From contig NZ_CP096120.1 in NCBI RefSeq assembly GCF_023158935.1, forward strand, positions 1,550,001-1,614,000: a stretch of 64,000 bases of DNA. The letters run 5' to 3'. The notes below the pieces were generated by a model, which saw nothing but the letters and a program-made list of their open reading frames with translations, was not told where the DNA came from and made no database searches. Origin of the DNA: Acinetobacter portensis (GTDB lineage Bacteria; Pseudomonadota; Gammaproteobacteria; Pseudomonadales; Moraxellaceae). Of the stretch, positions 37,494 through 47,110 are shown one piece after another. A program made the translations under genes and the position numbers. Each line of letters opens with the position of its first letter. Position 1 is the stretch's first letter.

Positions 37494-37619
37494 TTAGAAA
37501 ACGATTTGATTATTTTGCAACAGCTCATCTAAAGTCACAAATTTTTCAAGATCAGCCAGCGTTAAATATTCTGCCATGTCGTATTGAGATGATGATGCAC
37601 CATCTCGATCTATTGAAAT
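37494..37619 (-). pseudogene. C-terminal tail of a type I secreted (RTX/Bap-like) adhesin
   Basis: On the minus strand a frame open from the IS3 edge reads ISIDRDGASSSQYDMAEY, then LTLADLEKFVTLDELLQNN and ends QIVF. This closely fits the C-terminal secretion signal of large repeat adhesins (TIGR03661 subclass: I-S-x-D-x-D-G, a Leu-rich stretch and a terminal NNQIV). Only 41 codons remain; everything N-terminal is lost at the IS3 edge. It pairs logically with the broken HlyD adaptor at 27-28 kb. Confidence 0.7.
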
Positions 37620-37669
37620 TGAACCGTACCGGGTTTGTCGGAGAGTCAATATTCTGAGAGACTATTCCG

Positions 37670-37987
37670 ATGAAAAAACCAAACTATACCCCCGAAATTA
37701 GAGAAAGAGCGGTTCAATTACTAATTGAATCTGAAAAAGATTATCCATCGAATTGGGCAGCAGTTTCCGCAATTGCTCCTAAAATTGGCTGTACTCCTGA
37801 AACACTACGTGTTTGGTATCAAAAATACTTAGATCAACAAAATCCAGCCAAAGTACAACAGGTATCTGACCAAGAAAAAATGAAGCAAATGGAACGTGAA
37901 ATTAAAGAATTAAAACGTGCCAATGAAATTCTACGTAAAGCAGCCGCTTTTTTCGCCCAGGCGGAGCTCGACCGCCCACACAAATAA
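37670..37987 (+). CDS. IS3-family OrfA
   Basis: 105 residues with an HTH (NWAAVSAIAPKIGCTPETLRVW) and a leucine-zipper-like coiled coil (MKQMEREIKELKRANEILRKA). A T6C stretch (GCTTTTTTCGCC) near the end is the probable site where IS3 elements slip to make OrfAB. Its stop overlaps the orfB ATG (TAATG). Confidence 0.88.
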   Translation: MKKPNYTPEIRERAVQLLIESEKDYPSNWAAVSAIAPKIGCTPETLRVWYQKYLDQQNPAKVQQVSDQEKMKQMEREIKELKRANEILRKAAAFFAQAELDRPHK

Positions 37988-38903
37988 TGGTGGATTTTAT
38001 CCATAACAATAAAGATCGATATGGTGTTGAAGCGATTTGTAGAATTTTACCGATTGCAGCTTCGACCTATTATCGGGCTTTAGATCTCGTTGATAACCCA
38101 GAACATCGAGCGAAACGTGCTCTGCATGATTTACATCATGCAGAGCAAATCAAACGTATTTGGAAAGAAAGTTCAGGTCGATATGGTGTACGTAAAGTTT
38201 GGCAACAATTGAAACGTGAGGGTTATGTTATTGCACGTTGTACAGTTGCTCGATTGATGCAAAAGCTAGATATACAAGGTGTTTGGCGTGGTAAGAACAA
38301 ACAAACTACCCGCAGCCGAGATGATCAAAAACGGGCAAGTGATTTAGTGAAACGGAATTTTAGTGCTGATCGACCTGACCCTTGCGAAGCAGTGCTTCTC
38401 AGGTCAGTGACTTTACGTATATTCAAACCAATTCTGGCTGGGTCTACACCGCATTTATTATTGATGTGTTCTCACGAGCAATTGTTGGATGGAAAGTATC
38501 TACACGGATGAATACAGATATGGTGCTCGATGCATTGGAGCAAGCATTGCACGATCGAGGCATGCCAAAGAATGTAATTCATCATTCCGATAGAGGTGTT
38601 CAATATCTTTCTATTCGCTATACCAATCGTTTAGAAGCAGCAAATTTACGAGCATCAGTCGGTACAACGGGTGATTCATACGATAATGCTTTGGCTGAAA
38701 CGGTGAATGGCTTATACAAAACAGAGGTGATTGAATATTTAAAAGCAGATTGGCAAGGTTTAGCAGATGTACAACTTGCGACATTAAATTGGGTAGATTG
38801 GTTCAACAAAAAGCGTGTACACGGTGCACTGGGTTATGTATCGCCTTTTGAGTTTGAAGCAATGTACTATGATAAGATTAATCCGTTAGGTCAGGTGGCC
38901 TAA
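37987..38903 (+). pseudogene. IS3-family OrfB (DDE integrase), frameshifted
   Basis: The frame from 37987 runs through the HTH-21 part (GRYGVRKVWQQLKREGY) and up to FSADRPD. It is then disrupted by a short palindromic insertion (38375-38407) that shifts the frame. The integrase core continues in another frame from about 38405 with SDFTYI (first Asp), HHSDRGVQY (second) and NALAETVNGLYK (Glu). The element cannot make its transposase in this state. Confidence 0.85.
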
Positions 38904-38942
38904 CTTAAATAAAAAAGTCTCCGACAAACCCGGTACGGTTCA

Positions 38943-39258
38943 CTTTATTTATCAGATTAATTTTCACGTTACAATCGTATGTTTTTTGTATGGTTTTAAT
39001 AGATGAAAATTACTATCATTACCACTTGAGTTTAAGTCAATGATTTTTAATATAATTTATAAATTACCATTATTAAATTAAGCTAAATAATAATATAAAT
39101 TATTGTTTATTAAGGTTTTTTTAATTATCAATTTTATTTACAAAATAATATACAAAAGCACACTAAATGTTGCATTAGTACACATTATATTAAAAAACAA
39201 TATATTTTACCCATAAAAAATACAATACTCCCCCACAAGAAATACAAAACTTTTCAAT
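38943..39258. other. Gene-free AT-rich scar right of IS3
   Basis: No frame with a ribosome site is seen on either strand in these 316 bases. The left part holds a possible leftward promoter (39010-39040). The rest is featureless AT-rich DNA up to the fabH-like terminator. Confidence 0.5.
39010..39040 (-). promoter_or_regulatory. Orphan promoter with MerR-like spacing
   Basis: On the minus strand, TTGACT and TAGTAA are separated by 19 bases. A near-palindrome ACTTAAACTCAAGT overlaps the -35 end, the layout of MerR-family promoters. Its gene has been lost; it now points into the IS3 end. Confidence 0.25.
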
Positions 39259-39260
39259 AA

Positions 39261-39290
39261 AAAAGGCTGAACAATAGTTCAGCCTTTTTT
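39261..39290. terminator. Terminator of the hrpA-KAS III operon
   Basis: AAAAGGCTGAAC and GTTCAGCCTTTT form a 12-bp stem with loop AATA. Confidence 0.85.
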
Positions 39291-39318
39291 ATATTTAATT
39301 AACAATTTTGTTCAAATA

Positions 39319-40428
39319 CTATTTCTTCTGCACTAAAATAGAGCCTACTGAATACCCAGCACCAAATGAACATAGAACACCATACTCACCATCATTGACT
39401 TCATTCGCTGTACGGTGCAAAGCAATAATTACACCCGCAGATGACGTATTTGCAAACTCATCAAGAATAATAGGTACAAGTTCAGGCTTCGCTTCAGCGA
39501 CTTCCTTACCTACAAGCAATTTCAAAACAAGTTCATTCATGCTTGCATTGGCTTGGTGCAACCAAAAACGCTTCACATTTGTTGGCTCAATTTCATTTTT
39601 AACAAGTTGCTTCGCAATCATTTTTGCAACAAGCGGACAAACTTCTTTAAATACTTTACGACCATCTTGGCTAAAGCGCTTGTCATCTGCATTCGTTGTT
39701 TCACTTGGGTTTAAGAAACCAAAATTATTACGAATATTATTTGAAAATTGCGTAAATAAATTAATATCTAATACTTCAAAACCAGCTTTAGTTTCTGTTT
39801 CTTCAATAATAGAAGCTGTCGCAACATCACCAAAAATAAAATGGCAATCACGTGAACGGAAATCTGTATGACCCGATGTAATTTCTACGTTTACAAGTAA
39901 AACTCTACGTGCGCCTGCTTTAATCGTGTCAAAAGCCTGCTTAATACCAAATGTTGCAGCAGAACAAGCAACATTCATGTCGTATGCATAGCCCTGAATA
40001 CCAAGTGCAGTTTGAATTTCAATTGCTACAGCAGGATATGCACGTTGTAAGTTAGAACAAGATAAAATAACAACATCAATATCTTCTGCTGTAACGCCTG
40101 CATTTTCCATTGCTTGCTTAGCGGCTGCTACGCCCCATTCAGCTTGAATAGACAATTCATCATTTGAACGTTCACGTAGGTTAGGACGTAAACGATTGAT
40201 ATCCAAAATACCTGTTTTTTCTGAAACATAGCGACGTTTTACGCCTGAAGCTTTTTCGATAAACTCAGCACTTGAACCACGAAGTGCTTCTAATTCACCT
40301 GCGGCAATTTTTTCAGCATTATCTTCGTTATAACGTTCCACATAAGCATTTAAACTATCGACCAATTCTTGGTTGGTGATAATATCTTCTGGATGATAAA
40401 GGCCAGTACCTGTAATGCGGATGCCCAT
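39319..40428 (-). CDS. Beta-ketoacyl-ACP synthase III (PA3286-like)
   Basis: 369 residues, thiolase fold. Catalytic Cys in [11 protein letters not shown] near residue 146, His in [14 protein letters not shown] and Asn in [11 protein letters not shown]. The long N-terminal insertion ([19 protein letters not shown]) matches the Pseudomonas PA3286 type, which condenses beta-oxidation-derived acyl-CoA with malonyl-ACP, rather than standard FabH. It follows hrpA after 30 bases. Confidence 0.88.
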   Translation of the reverse strand: MGIRITGTGLYHPEDIITNQELVDSLNAYVERYNEDNAEKIAAGELEALRGSSAEFIEKASGVKRRYVSEKTGILDINRLRPNLRERSNDELSIQAEWGVAAAKQAMENAGVTAEDIDVVILSCSNLQRAYPAVAIEIQTALGIQGYAYDMNVACSAATFGIKQAFDTIKAGARRVLLVNVEITSGHTDFRSRDCHFIFGDVATASIIEETETKAGFEVLDINLFTQFSNNIRNNFGFLNPSETTNADDKRFSQDGRKVFKEVCPLVAKMIAKQLVKNEIEPTNVKRFWLHQANASMNELVLKLLVGKEVAEAKPELVPIILDEFANTSSAGVIIALHRTANEVNDGEYGVLCSFGAGYSVGSILVQKK

Positions 40429-40458
40429 GTAAAACTCCTATTCGAAATTACTTATATA

Positions 40459-43400
40459 TTAACTGATTCCAAGCTTATCCCATACTTTTTGTATGCGCGT
40501 TGGAGATATTGGCATCTTGGTTTTCATTGGTTGAGCAAATAAAGAAATTCTCAATTCCTCAACCATAAAGTAGACTTCTTTAAGTCGCACATCATTTTTG
40601 TATTTAAATAGTTTTTCCATCCACGGATCAACATCTACAATGGCGGCATTATCTCGCGTTAAGTTATTTGGCAAACGCTCTAAACGCTGTACCAATGCTT
40701 TTAAATAACGAGGAAACTCTTGCCATACATCTGGTGATTTTTCATATACAAAATTAGATAACATCATTAAATCAAGTTGATCTTCAACATCATCAATATT
40801 CTTTCCAAAAATTGAATCATCTAGAACCAAAAGCTTTCGACGAATATCCTGCCATTGAATATAAATATCACTCATCATGCTTAAAGCAGTTTGACCGTGC
40901 GTTAAGAAATTTTTCTTCACATCTAACACAAGTTTTTGGAATTCTTCTGCATTTACAGGAAGAGATTGAATAGACATTTGCAAGGTTGCATACACGAGCA
41001 TTTGTTCAAGTTTGGCTTTATCGCCCAAGGGTGAATATGCCAACGCAAGCGGTTTAGATATTTGCTTTTTCAATTGGCGTGTTAAATCGCCTAATTGCAT
41101 ATAAATCAAATGAACAATACCGTCACGATGTTTTTTAATTGCCTCAAACTGATCATTAAAAGTTTGAATGACCACGCCCGATTCATCTTTCTGTTCTAAA
41201 TTCGCAAAAGTTTTGCTTGGTACTAAAGCTTGATACTGCTTAACAATCACACCTGTAACTTTTTGCGATGCTTCAAACACAAAACTTTCTGGGAAGGTTT
41301 TAAACTCACCTTTTAGTTGCTTAACAGGACTATGCGTTTCTGTACGACAACGTGATTTTAACTCTGCTAAATCACGCCCTTGTTCAATCACACGACCCTT
41401 TTCATCAATCACTTTTATAAATGGCAATAAATATTCATCTATGCGCTCAAATGAAAAGTCTTTTTCACTAATTTGATCGCCACGTAACTGAAATGCCAAG
41501 AAATTAAAAATGTGCTGATTAAGATGCATTGCATCTACACGCGACATTAGCTTGCGAGCTGTGTCAGGAATTGGAACTAAATTACGTCGCTTATCTTTTG
41601 GTAAAGCTTTCAATAAAGCTTCAATTAAATCTTGTCGCCAACCCGGAATACCCCAAGACCAAATCGCCTCATCCACTTGTGGAAGCGCTTGCACAGGAAT
41701 TTTAACCGTCGCACCATCTTGATCATGACTAGGGTCAAAACGATACGTTGCCGCTAAGCGCAATTCGCCATTACGTAAAAAATCTGGGAATTGTTGCGTA
41801 GTCGGACGGTCGTTCAACCAAAGTGCATCATCTTCCACAAATAAATAACGTGGATTTTTCGGTTCAACCGTAGCTCGCCAATCTTCAAATGTTCGTCTAC
41901 TTGCAACTTCAGGTGGCACTTTAGATGCATAAAATTGATAAATTGTTTCTTCATCGACCACTAAATCACGACGACGTAATTTATCTTCAACACGCTCTAC
42001 TTCTTCAAGTTTGAGTAAATTGTGTTTTAAAAATGGTGGTGTAATACCCAAATTACCCGTGGTTAAACCATCACGCAGGAATATTTCATGCGCAGCTTCT
42101 TGATCCACTTTTTCATAATTTACCTGACGCTTAGGCTCAATAATTAAACCAAATAATGAAATTTGATCGTAAGCATTCACCACGCCAGATTTTTTAGACC
42201 AATGCGGTTCGAAATAGTGATGCTTCAGTAAATCACCCGCAGCCAGTAAAATCCATTCAGGTTCAATTTTCGCAAGCGTACGAAGATAAACTTGAGATGT
42301 TTCAACCATCTCAAATGCCATGACCCAAGGCGTATTGGTTTTATGTAATGCCGATGCAGGGAAAATTCGTGCCTTTTGCTGACGTACCGCCATAAACACA
42401 TTTCGTTCATCTGTTTTATTGGCAATAAAGGACAATAAACCTGTTAAAAGCGCGCGATGTAAATTTTCATAATTGGCTTTCTTTTCATTAAATGAAAGAT
42501 TCAAACCTTTGGCTAAATCGACCAATTGTTCATGCGTTTTTTTCCATTCACGTAAACGTAACCAACTTAAGAAATGGTTTCGTGCAAATGTACGACGTTT
42601 ATTTTCGCTCATTTCACGATTTGAAACTAAGGTTTCCCAAAGTTTGATGTAGAACAGAAAGTCTGAATCTTCTTCACGGAACAAAGCATGCTTTTGATCG
42701 GCTTGCATTTGCTTATCTGCAGGACGTTCACGAGGATCTTGCACAGCTAATGCTGCAACAATAATTAAAATTTCATTCAACACGCCAAAATGTGCCCCAC
42801 CCAAAATCATTCGAGCAAGACGTGGGTCAATTGGCATTTTTGCCATTTTCTGACCAATTTTAGTGAGGGAATCTCCAGCCTTAATATCCCCCCCTTTACC
42901 AAAGGAGGAAGAAGTTGCTGATTTTTTTTCATCAGTAAATTTAGGTAGATTTTCTTTCGAATTGAATGATTTCTTCTCCACCATCGCCCCAAGCTCAATT
43001 AAAAGCTTGCGACCATCATTCACTAAACGATGATCAGGTGGTTCAATGAAATCGAAATCATCAAATGTGCCTAAACCCAAACTTTGCATTTGTAAAATTA
43101 CAGAGGCTAAGTTCGTACGTTTAATTTCAGGTTCTGTAAATTCAGGTCGACCTTGAAAATCATCTTCAGAATACAAACGAATACACACACCTGGCGCAAT
43201 ACGCCCGCAACGACCTTTACGCTGATTTGCAGATGCTTGAGATACAGCTTCAATAGGCAAACGCTGCACACGAGAACGGTAGTTATAACGTGAAATACGC
43301 GCAAAACCGCTATCAATGACATAACGAATATTCGGTACAGTTAAAGCTGTTTCGGCAACGTTAGTAGCAATAATAATGCGTCGACCACCACCCGTTGGAT

Positions 43401-44379
43401 TAAAGATTTTTTGTTGTTCTGCTAAAGCCAAACGTGCATACAAAGGCAAAATTTCTGTATGTCGTGGACCAAATTTCTGTAAAGTTTCTTGAAGCTCACG
43501 AATTTCTTGTTCTGTACTTGCAAAAATAAGCGTATCTGCATATTCAGGATGCCCTTTATCTTTCGCGTCCTGAAAACATTCTTCTACTGCGGCAACAACA
43601 GCGCGAGGTAAATTTTCCTCAAAATCATCAAATTCATCGTCATCACTACCAACAATGCTCATTTCTGAAATTGGACGATAACGCACTTCTACAGGAAAAC
43701 TACGCCCTTCCACTTCAAAAATTGGTGCACCATTAAAGTAATTACTAAAACGTTTTACATCCAAAGTTGCAGAAGTAATGATTACTTTTAAGTCTTTACG
43801 ACGAGGTAAGAGCTGTTTTAAATAGCCCATAATAAAGTCGATATTGAGTGAACGCTCATGCGCTTCATCAATAATAATGGTGTCGTACTTTGTTAAAAAG
43901 CGATCATGAGATAATTCTGCAAGCAAAATACCATCCGTCATTAAACGTACGATAGAGTCCTGCGAACCTTGCTCATTAAAACGAACTTTAAAGGAAATAG
44001 ATTCCCCTAGTTTTTCGCCTACTTCTTCTGCAATACGTTGTGACACGCTACGCGCAGCTAAACGTCGTGGTTGTGTATGGCCAATTAAACCTGTTAAACC
44101 ACGACCTGCAAGCATTGCAATTTGCGGTAATTGCGTTGTTTTACCCGAGCCCGTTTCACCTGCCACAATAATCACTTGATGCTTTTGAATTGCTTCAATG
44201 AGCTTGTCTGCCGATTGAGTTACAGGTAAATCTTGATTGAGTTTAATATTCGGAATGCGTGTAATACGTTCACGTACTTTTGCATTTGATTTTTCTAATA
44301 ATTCTTGATGTTGTTTTTCGTTGGCGTCTTTACCTTTACGCAATCGATTCAAACGGTGAAGATCTTTTGCCCTCACCAT
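40459..44379 (-). CDS. hrpA: ATP-dependent RNA helicase HrpA
   Basis: A DEAH helicase of about 1306 residues. Walker A GETGSGKTTQLP, DEAH box IDEAHERS, motif III ITSATLD, and motif VI QRKGRCGRIAPG are all visible, followed by the HA2/ratchet region, an OB fold and the DUF3418 C-terminus. ATG 44379 is used; the frame continues to a TTG at 44409. Within HA2, a Ser/Lys-rich insertion (SFNSKENLPKF to SFGKGGDIKAG) has no counterpart in E. coli HrpA and contains a palindromic repeat. Confidence 0.94.
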   Translation of the reverse strand: MVRAKDLHRLNRLRKGKDANEKQHQELLEKSNAKVRERITRIPNIKLNQDLPVTQSADKLIEAIQKHQVIIVAGETGSGKTTQLPQIAMLAGRGLTGLIGHTQPRRLAARSVSQRIAEEVGEKLGESISFKVRFNEQGSQDSIVRLMTDGILLAELSHDRFLTKYDTIIIDEAHERSLNIDFIMGYLKQLLPRRKDLKVIITSATLDVKRFSNYFNGAPIFEVEGRSFPVEVRYRPISEMSIVGSDDDEFDDFEENLPRAVVAAVEECFQDAKDKGHPEYADTLIFASTEQEIRELQETLQKFGPRHTEILPLYARLALAEQQKIFNPTGGGRRIIIATNVAETALTVPNIRYVIDSGFARISRYNYRSRVQRLPIEAVSQASANQRKGRCGRIAPGVCIRLYSEDDFQGRPEFTEPEIKRTNLASVILQMQSLGLGTFDDFDFIEPPDHRLVNDGRKLLIELGAMVEKKSFNSKENLPKFTDEKKSATSSSFGKGGDIKAGDSLTKIGQKMAKMPIDPRLARMILGGAHFGVLNEILIIVAALAVQDPRERPADKQMQADQKHALFREEDSDFLFYIKLWETLVSNREMSENKRRTFARNHFLSWLRLREWKKTHEQLVDLAKGLNLSFNEKKANYENLHRALLTGLLSFIANKTDERNVFMAVRQQKARIFPASALHKTNTPWVMAFEMVETSQVYLRTLAKIEPEWILLAAGDLLKHHYFEPHWSKKSGVVNAYDQISLFGLIIEPKRQVNYEKVDQEAAHEIFLRDGLTTGNLGITPPFLKHNLLKLEEVERVEDKLRRRDLVVDEETIYQFYASKVPPEVASRRTFEDWRATVEPKNPRYLFVEDDALWLNDRPTTQQFPDFLRNGELRLAATYRFDPSHDQDGATVKIPVQALPQVDEAIWSWGIPGWRQDLIEALLKALPKDKRRNLVPIPDTARKLMSRVDAMHLNQHIFNFLAFQLRGDQISEKDFSFERIDEYLLPFIKVIDEKGRVIEQGRDLAELKSRCRTETHSPVKQLKGEFKTFPESFVFEASQKVTGVIVKQYQALVPSKTFANLEQKDESGVVIQTFNDQFEAIKKHRDGIVHLIYMQLGDLTRQLKKQISKPLALAYSPLGDKAKLEQMLVYATLQMSIQSLPVNAEEFQKLVLDVKKNFLTHGQTALSMMSDIYIQWQDIRRKLLVLDDSIFGKNIDDVEDQLDLMMLSNFVYEKSPDVWQEFPRYLKALVQRLERLPNNLTRDNAAIVDVDPWMEKLFKYKNDVRLKEVYFMVEELRISLFAQPMKTKMPISPTRIQKVWDKLGIS
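42885..42910. repeat. Palindromic repeat inside hrpA
   Basis: CCCCCCCTTT, spacer ACC, then AAAGGAGG form an imperfect hairpin in the middle of the hrpA reading frame. It keeps the frame open. The C-run/CTTT core resembles dispersed palindromes I recall from Acinetobacter genomes. Confidence 0.5.
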
Positions 44380-44534
44380 ATTGTCTACATTTAAATCTTT
44401 CGCAACCAAGTGAACGCCCTACAGCTTAACTAAAAGAGAATATTCTACTCGTTTTCAAATAGATTCCCAATTGTTGCACGACAATGTTTTCACAATAATT
44501 GTTCAATAAATTTTAAAAGTTTCATTTTGGAGAA

Positions 44535-45020
44535 TTAATTACTTTTATAAATCCAATGCTGTGCAATTTCCTTAAAGCTATTTTCATGCACAAAATAATA
44601 GACTTTTTCACATTGATAAGGCTTTGAACTTCGACTTCCTGTTACAACCAACAAGCGACTATTATTTTGAAACTCATAATCTCTGCTTATAAAACCATGA
44701 GTTTGACTATAACAATCTGAAAAGTTTTGTGGATGTAAAAAGCCATAACCCGTTTTAGCATTATATGTTGCAAGCACCTGACAACCGCCACCACAACCAA
44801 AAGAATCTAAAACATAATGACCTGCAAAATTTATTTCCTGCTTTGAAAGCTCAGTAAGTAAGGTTCTATATTTTTGATTTTTACCTTTCAAAATAATGTT
44901 CTTTGCGAAAACATCTTGGGTATTTTGAACAGGATAATCTTCAAAATTTATGCTTTCAGCCTTTACAGATGTTTGAATTACAACAACCATCAAACCAACT
45001 ATTAATACATTATTTTTCAT
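44535..45020 (-). CDS. Hypothetical secreted protein
   Basis: 161 residues with a signal peptide (cleavage near SVKA|ESI), so periplasmic. FAGHYVLDSFGCGGGCQVLATYNAKTG is the most conserved-looking part, with two close Cys and two more Cys (SDCYSQ, YQCEKV) that may pair. No enzyme motif is recognised. It lies between hrpA and an IS982 copy. Confidence 0.7.
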   Translation of the reverse strand: MKNNVLIVGLMVVVIQTSVKAESINFEDYPVQNTQDVFAKNIILKGKNQKYRTLLTELSKQEINFAGHYVLDSFGCGGGCQVLATYNAKTGYGFLHPQNFSDCYSQTHGFISRDYEFQNNSRLLVVTGSRSSKPYQCEKVYYFVHENSFKEIAQHWIYKSN

Positions 45021-45074
45021 GTTTTACGTATCTCTCACTTGGAATAAAAATTAAGTAATATCAATTATTACTTA

Positions 45075-46053
45075 ACCTGAGTTCGATGAAATCCACTTAA
45101 CCTTTTAGCATATTTTGGAAAGTTGGCTTATTGGGGTTCAAACAATAAGCCACTACAGCAGCCATGATATTCACCATGAAGTTATTTACCGAACGATGAC
45201 GTGAATGTTCAAGTTGATGTAAATTTTTTAATTGATCATTCACTGTTTCGATCAATCCTCTTCTGCAAAGTAATTGTTTTTCTTCTTCAGTTTGGATGGG
45301 TTTATTTTTCATATTCCGACGTGATGGGGTCAATATTTTCAGTCCTCTTGCTGCTAAAGCTTCGGCTTTTGCTTTGCTCAAATAGCCTTTGTCTCCGAGT
45401 AGGATCCCTTTTAATTCTTGAGTTAAAGATTCTAATATAGCAACATCATGAACATTTCCCGATGTCAGCTTGAGATTAATAATTTCACCTAAATTATTGA
45501 TAACGAGATGTAATTTAAAACCATAAAACCAACCCGTGCTACTTTTTCCACGACCGGCCAAGCCTTTAAATACACGATGCCTTTTAATCCGAAGATTATG
45601 GCAAACTACCAATTTAGTGGAGTCAATGATACTGATTCCCGTATCTTTTCCTTTCACCTGATGGAAGAAACTACTCAGAGCTTGCAAACAACGGGGCATG
45701 ATTTCAATAAATCGGTTGTAGCTAAGCAGTTTAGGAAAAGCAGATTTCCAGAATGGAACGATCATTTGGCAATAAAAATATTTGAAGAATCTAAAACCGG
45801 ATTGATGAAATAAAATGACAATGGTCATTGCTTCAGACAAGCTTAAAGCTGACTTTTTCAACCTGGTTTTTTGATTAGAAATTAAAGCTTTCTCTAAAGA
45901 TTCATTAAATTTTTTGCAGAAATCATCCAAAATACAAAATAATTCGGTAATATGATCCATTGAGAAGCCTTGTTTTATAACATTTTGTCTTGAGAACCAA
46001 TATGTTACAAAAACAGGGCTTTTTTTCTACTCTTTTTTATATCGAACTCAGGT
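45075..46053 (-). mobile_element. IS982-family insertion sequence, copy 2 (979 bp)
   Basis: Same ends as copy 1 (ACCTGAGTTCGAT) in the same orientation. A 6-bp duplication TACTTA flanks it (45069-45074, 46054-46059). It differs from copy 1 by an A/T-run indel and a few substitutions. Confidence 0.93.
45097..45960 (-). CDS. IS982-family transposase, copy 2
   Basis: 287 residues, complete, with the same DDE motifs as copy 1 (SIIDSTK, LLGDKGYL, RGLIETVNDQ). Probably functional. Confidence 0.93.
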   Translation of the reverse strand: MDHITELFCILDDFCKKFNESLEKALISNQKTRLKKSALSLSEAMTIVILFHQSGFRFFKYFYCQMIVPFWKSAFPKLLSYNRFIEIMPRCLQALSSFFHQVKGKDTGISIIDSTKLVVCHNLRIKRHRVFKGLAGRGKSSTGWFYGFKLHLVINNLGEIINLKLTSGNVHDVAILESLTQELKGILLGDKGYLSKAKAEALAARGLKILTPSRRNMKNKPIQTEEEKQLLCRRGLIETVNDQLKNLHQLEHSRHRSVNNFMVNIMAAVVAYCLNPNKPTFQNMLKG

Positions 46054-46268
46054 TACTTAAATAATGAACTATAAAATTTACGAAATTATTTTAATTTTTG
46101 CCCTTGATTTTTAGTTGCTACGGCTCCATCTTTAATAACAAGCATAAATGAAGATTCTTGTCATATCAGCATCATATATGTTCTGTTAAATGATAAGAAA
46201 TATCTACTTGTAGAAACAGTAAAATCTTTCAATTCGGTTTTTCCGATTTTAGTTATGTAAAAATACTG

Positions 46269-46297
46269 TTTCAGCAAGGCTAAAAATTTCTATAATC
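46269..46297 (+). promoter_or_regulatory. Probable ahpC promoter
   Basis: TATAAT at 46292-46297 is a perfect -10. A poor -35 (GTTTCA) stands 17 bases upstream, typical of an activator-dependent promoter. The gap from IS982 to ahpC is 284 bases, so the insertion probably left this promoter intact. Confidence 0.5.
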
Positions 46298-46337
46298 TTA
46301 TGGAAAACCAAGACTCACCTCAATCATGGAGACAATG

Positions 46338-46901
46338 ATGAGCTTAATTAATACTGAAGTTAAACCGTTCAAAACAACAGCATTCCAAAATGGTCAATTC
46401 ATTGAAGTTACTGAAGCTGATCTTAAAGGCAAATGGTCTGTAGTATTCTTCTACCCAGCTGACTTTACTTTTGTTTGCCCAACTGAACTTGGTGACCTTG
46501 CAGACAACTACGCTGAATTCAAAAAATTAGGCGTTGAAATCTACTCAGTTTCTACTGACACTCACTTCACTCATAAAGCATGGCACGATTCTTCTGACGA
46601 AATCAAAAAAATCGAATATGTAATGGTTGGTGATGCTAACTGGACACTTGCTAAAAACTTCGACGTATTAATTGAATCTGCTGGTCTTGCTGACCGTGGT
46701 ACTTTCGTTATCGATCCTGAAGGTAAAATCCAAATCGTTGAAATCAACGCTGGTGGTATTGGTCGTGACGCTCAAGAACTTCTTCGTAAAGTTAAAGCAG
46801 CTCAATACGTACATGCTCACCCAGGTGAAGTATGCCCTGCTAAATGGAAAGAAGGCGACGCAACTCTTGCTCCTTCAATCGACTTAGTTGGTAAAATCTA
46901 A
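46338..46901 (+). CDS. ahpC: Alkyl hydroperoxide reductase subunit C
   Basis: Typical 2-Cys peroxiredoxin, 187 residues. Peroxidatic Cys in [12 protein letters not shown], resolving Cys in [13 protein letters not shown], and the terminal YF-like region is replaced by DLVGKI as in E. coli. Among three nearby ATGs (46326, 46335, 46338), the last gives [11 protein letters not shown], matching the family, with GGAG upstream. AhpF is encoded 1.6 kb away. Confidence 0.97.
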   Translation: MSLINTEVKPFKTTAFQNGQFIEVTEADLKGKWSVVFFYPADFTFVCPTELGDLADNYAEFKKLGVEIYSVSTDTHFTHKAWHDSSDEIKKIEYVMVGDANWTLAKNFDVLIESAGLADRGTFVIDPEGKIQIVEINAGGIGRDAQELLRKVKAAQYVHAHPGEVCPAKWKEGDATLAPSIDLVGKI

Positions 46902-46924
46902 TTTTAATTAGATCGTACTGATTC

Positions 46925-46954
46925 AAAAAACCACGCTTTTAGCGTGGTTTTTTA
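46925..46954 (+). terminator. ahpC terminator
   Basis: AAACCACGCT pairs with AGCGTGGTTT, followed by T-run. Confidence 0.88.
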
Positions 46955-47110
46955 TTGTTAAGCATTTCATTCATTATTCAAAAAATAAATAAAAATCTTA
47001 CATTTATACGTTGATTCATTCCACAATTATGATATACATAAATAAAACTTATTTATAAACAACAATAAAGTTTTAACACAACATAAAACATGATAATAAC
47101 GAGGTTGCTT

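Larger units (their letters stand above)
37620..38942 (+). mobile_element. IS3-family insertion sequence (1323 bp), no target duplication
   Basis: Perfect terminal inverted repeats begin TGAACCGTACCGGGTTTG and extend 25 bases. Flanking triplets differ (AAT left, CTT right), so the usual 3-bp duplication is missing. This points to a deletion that removed the adhesin body on the right. Confidence 0.88.
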
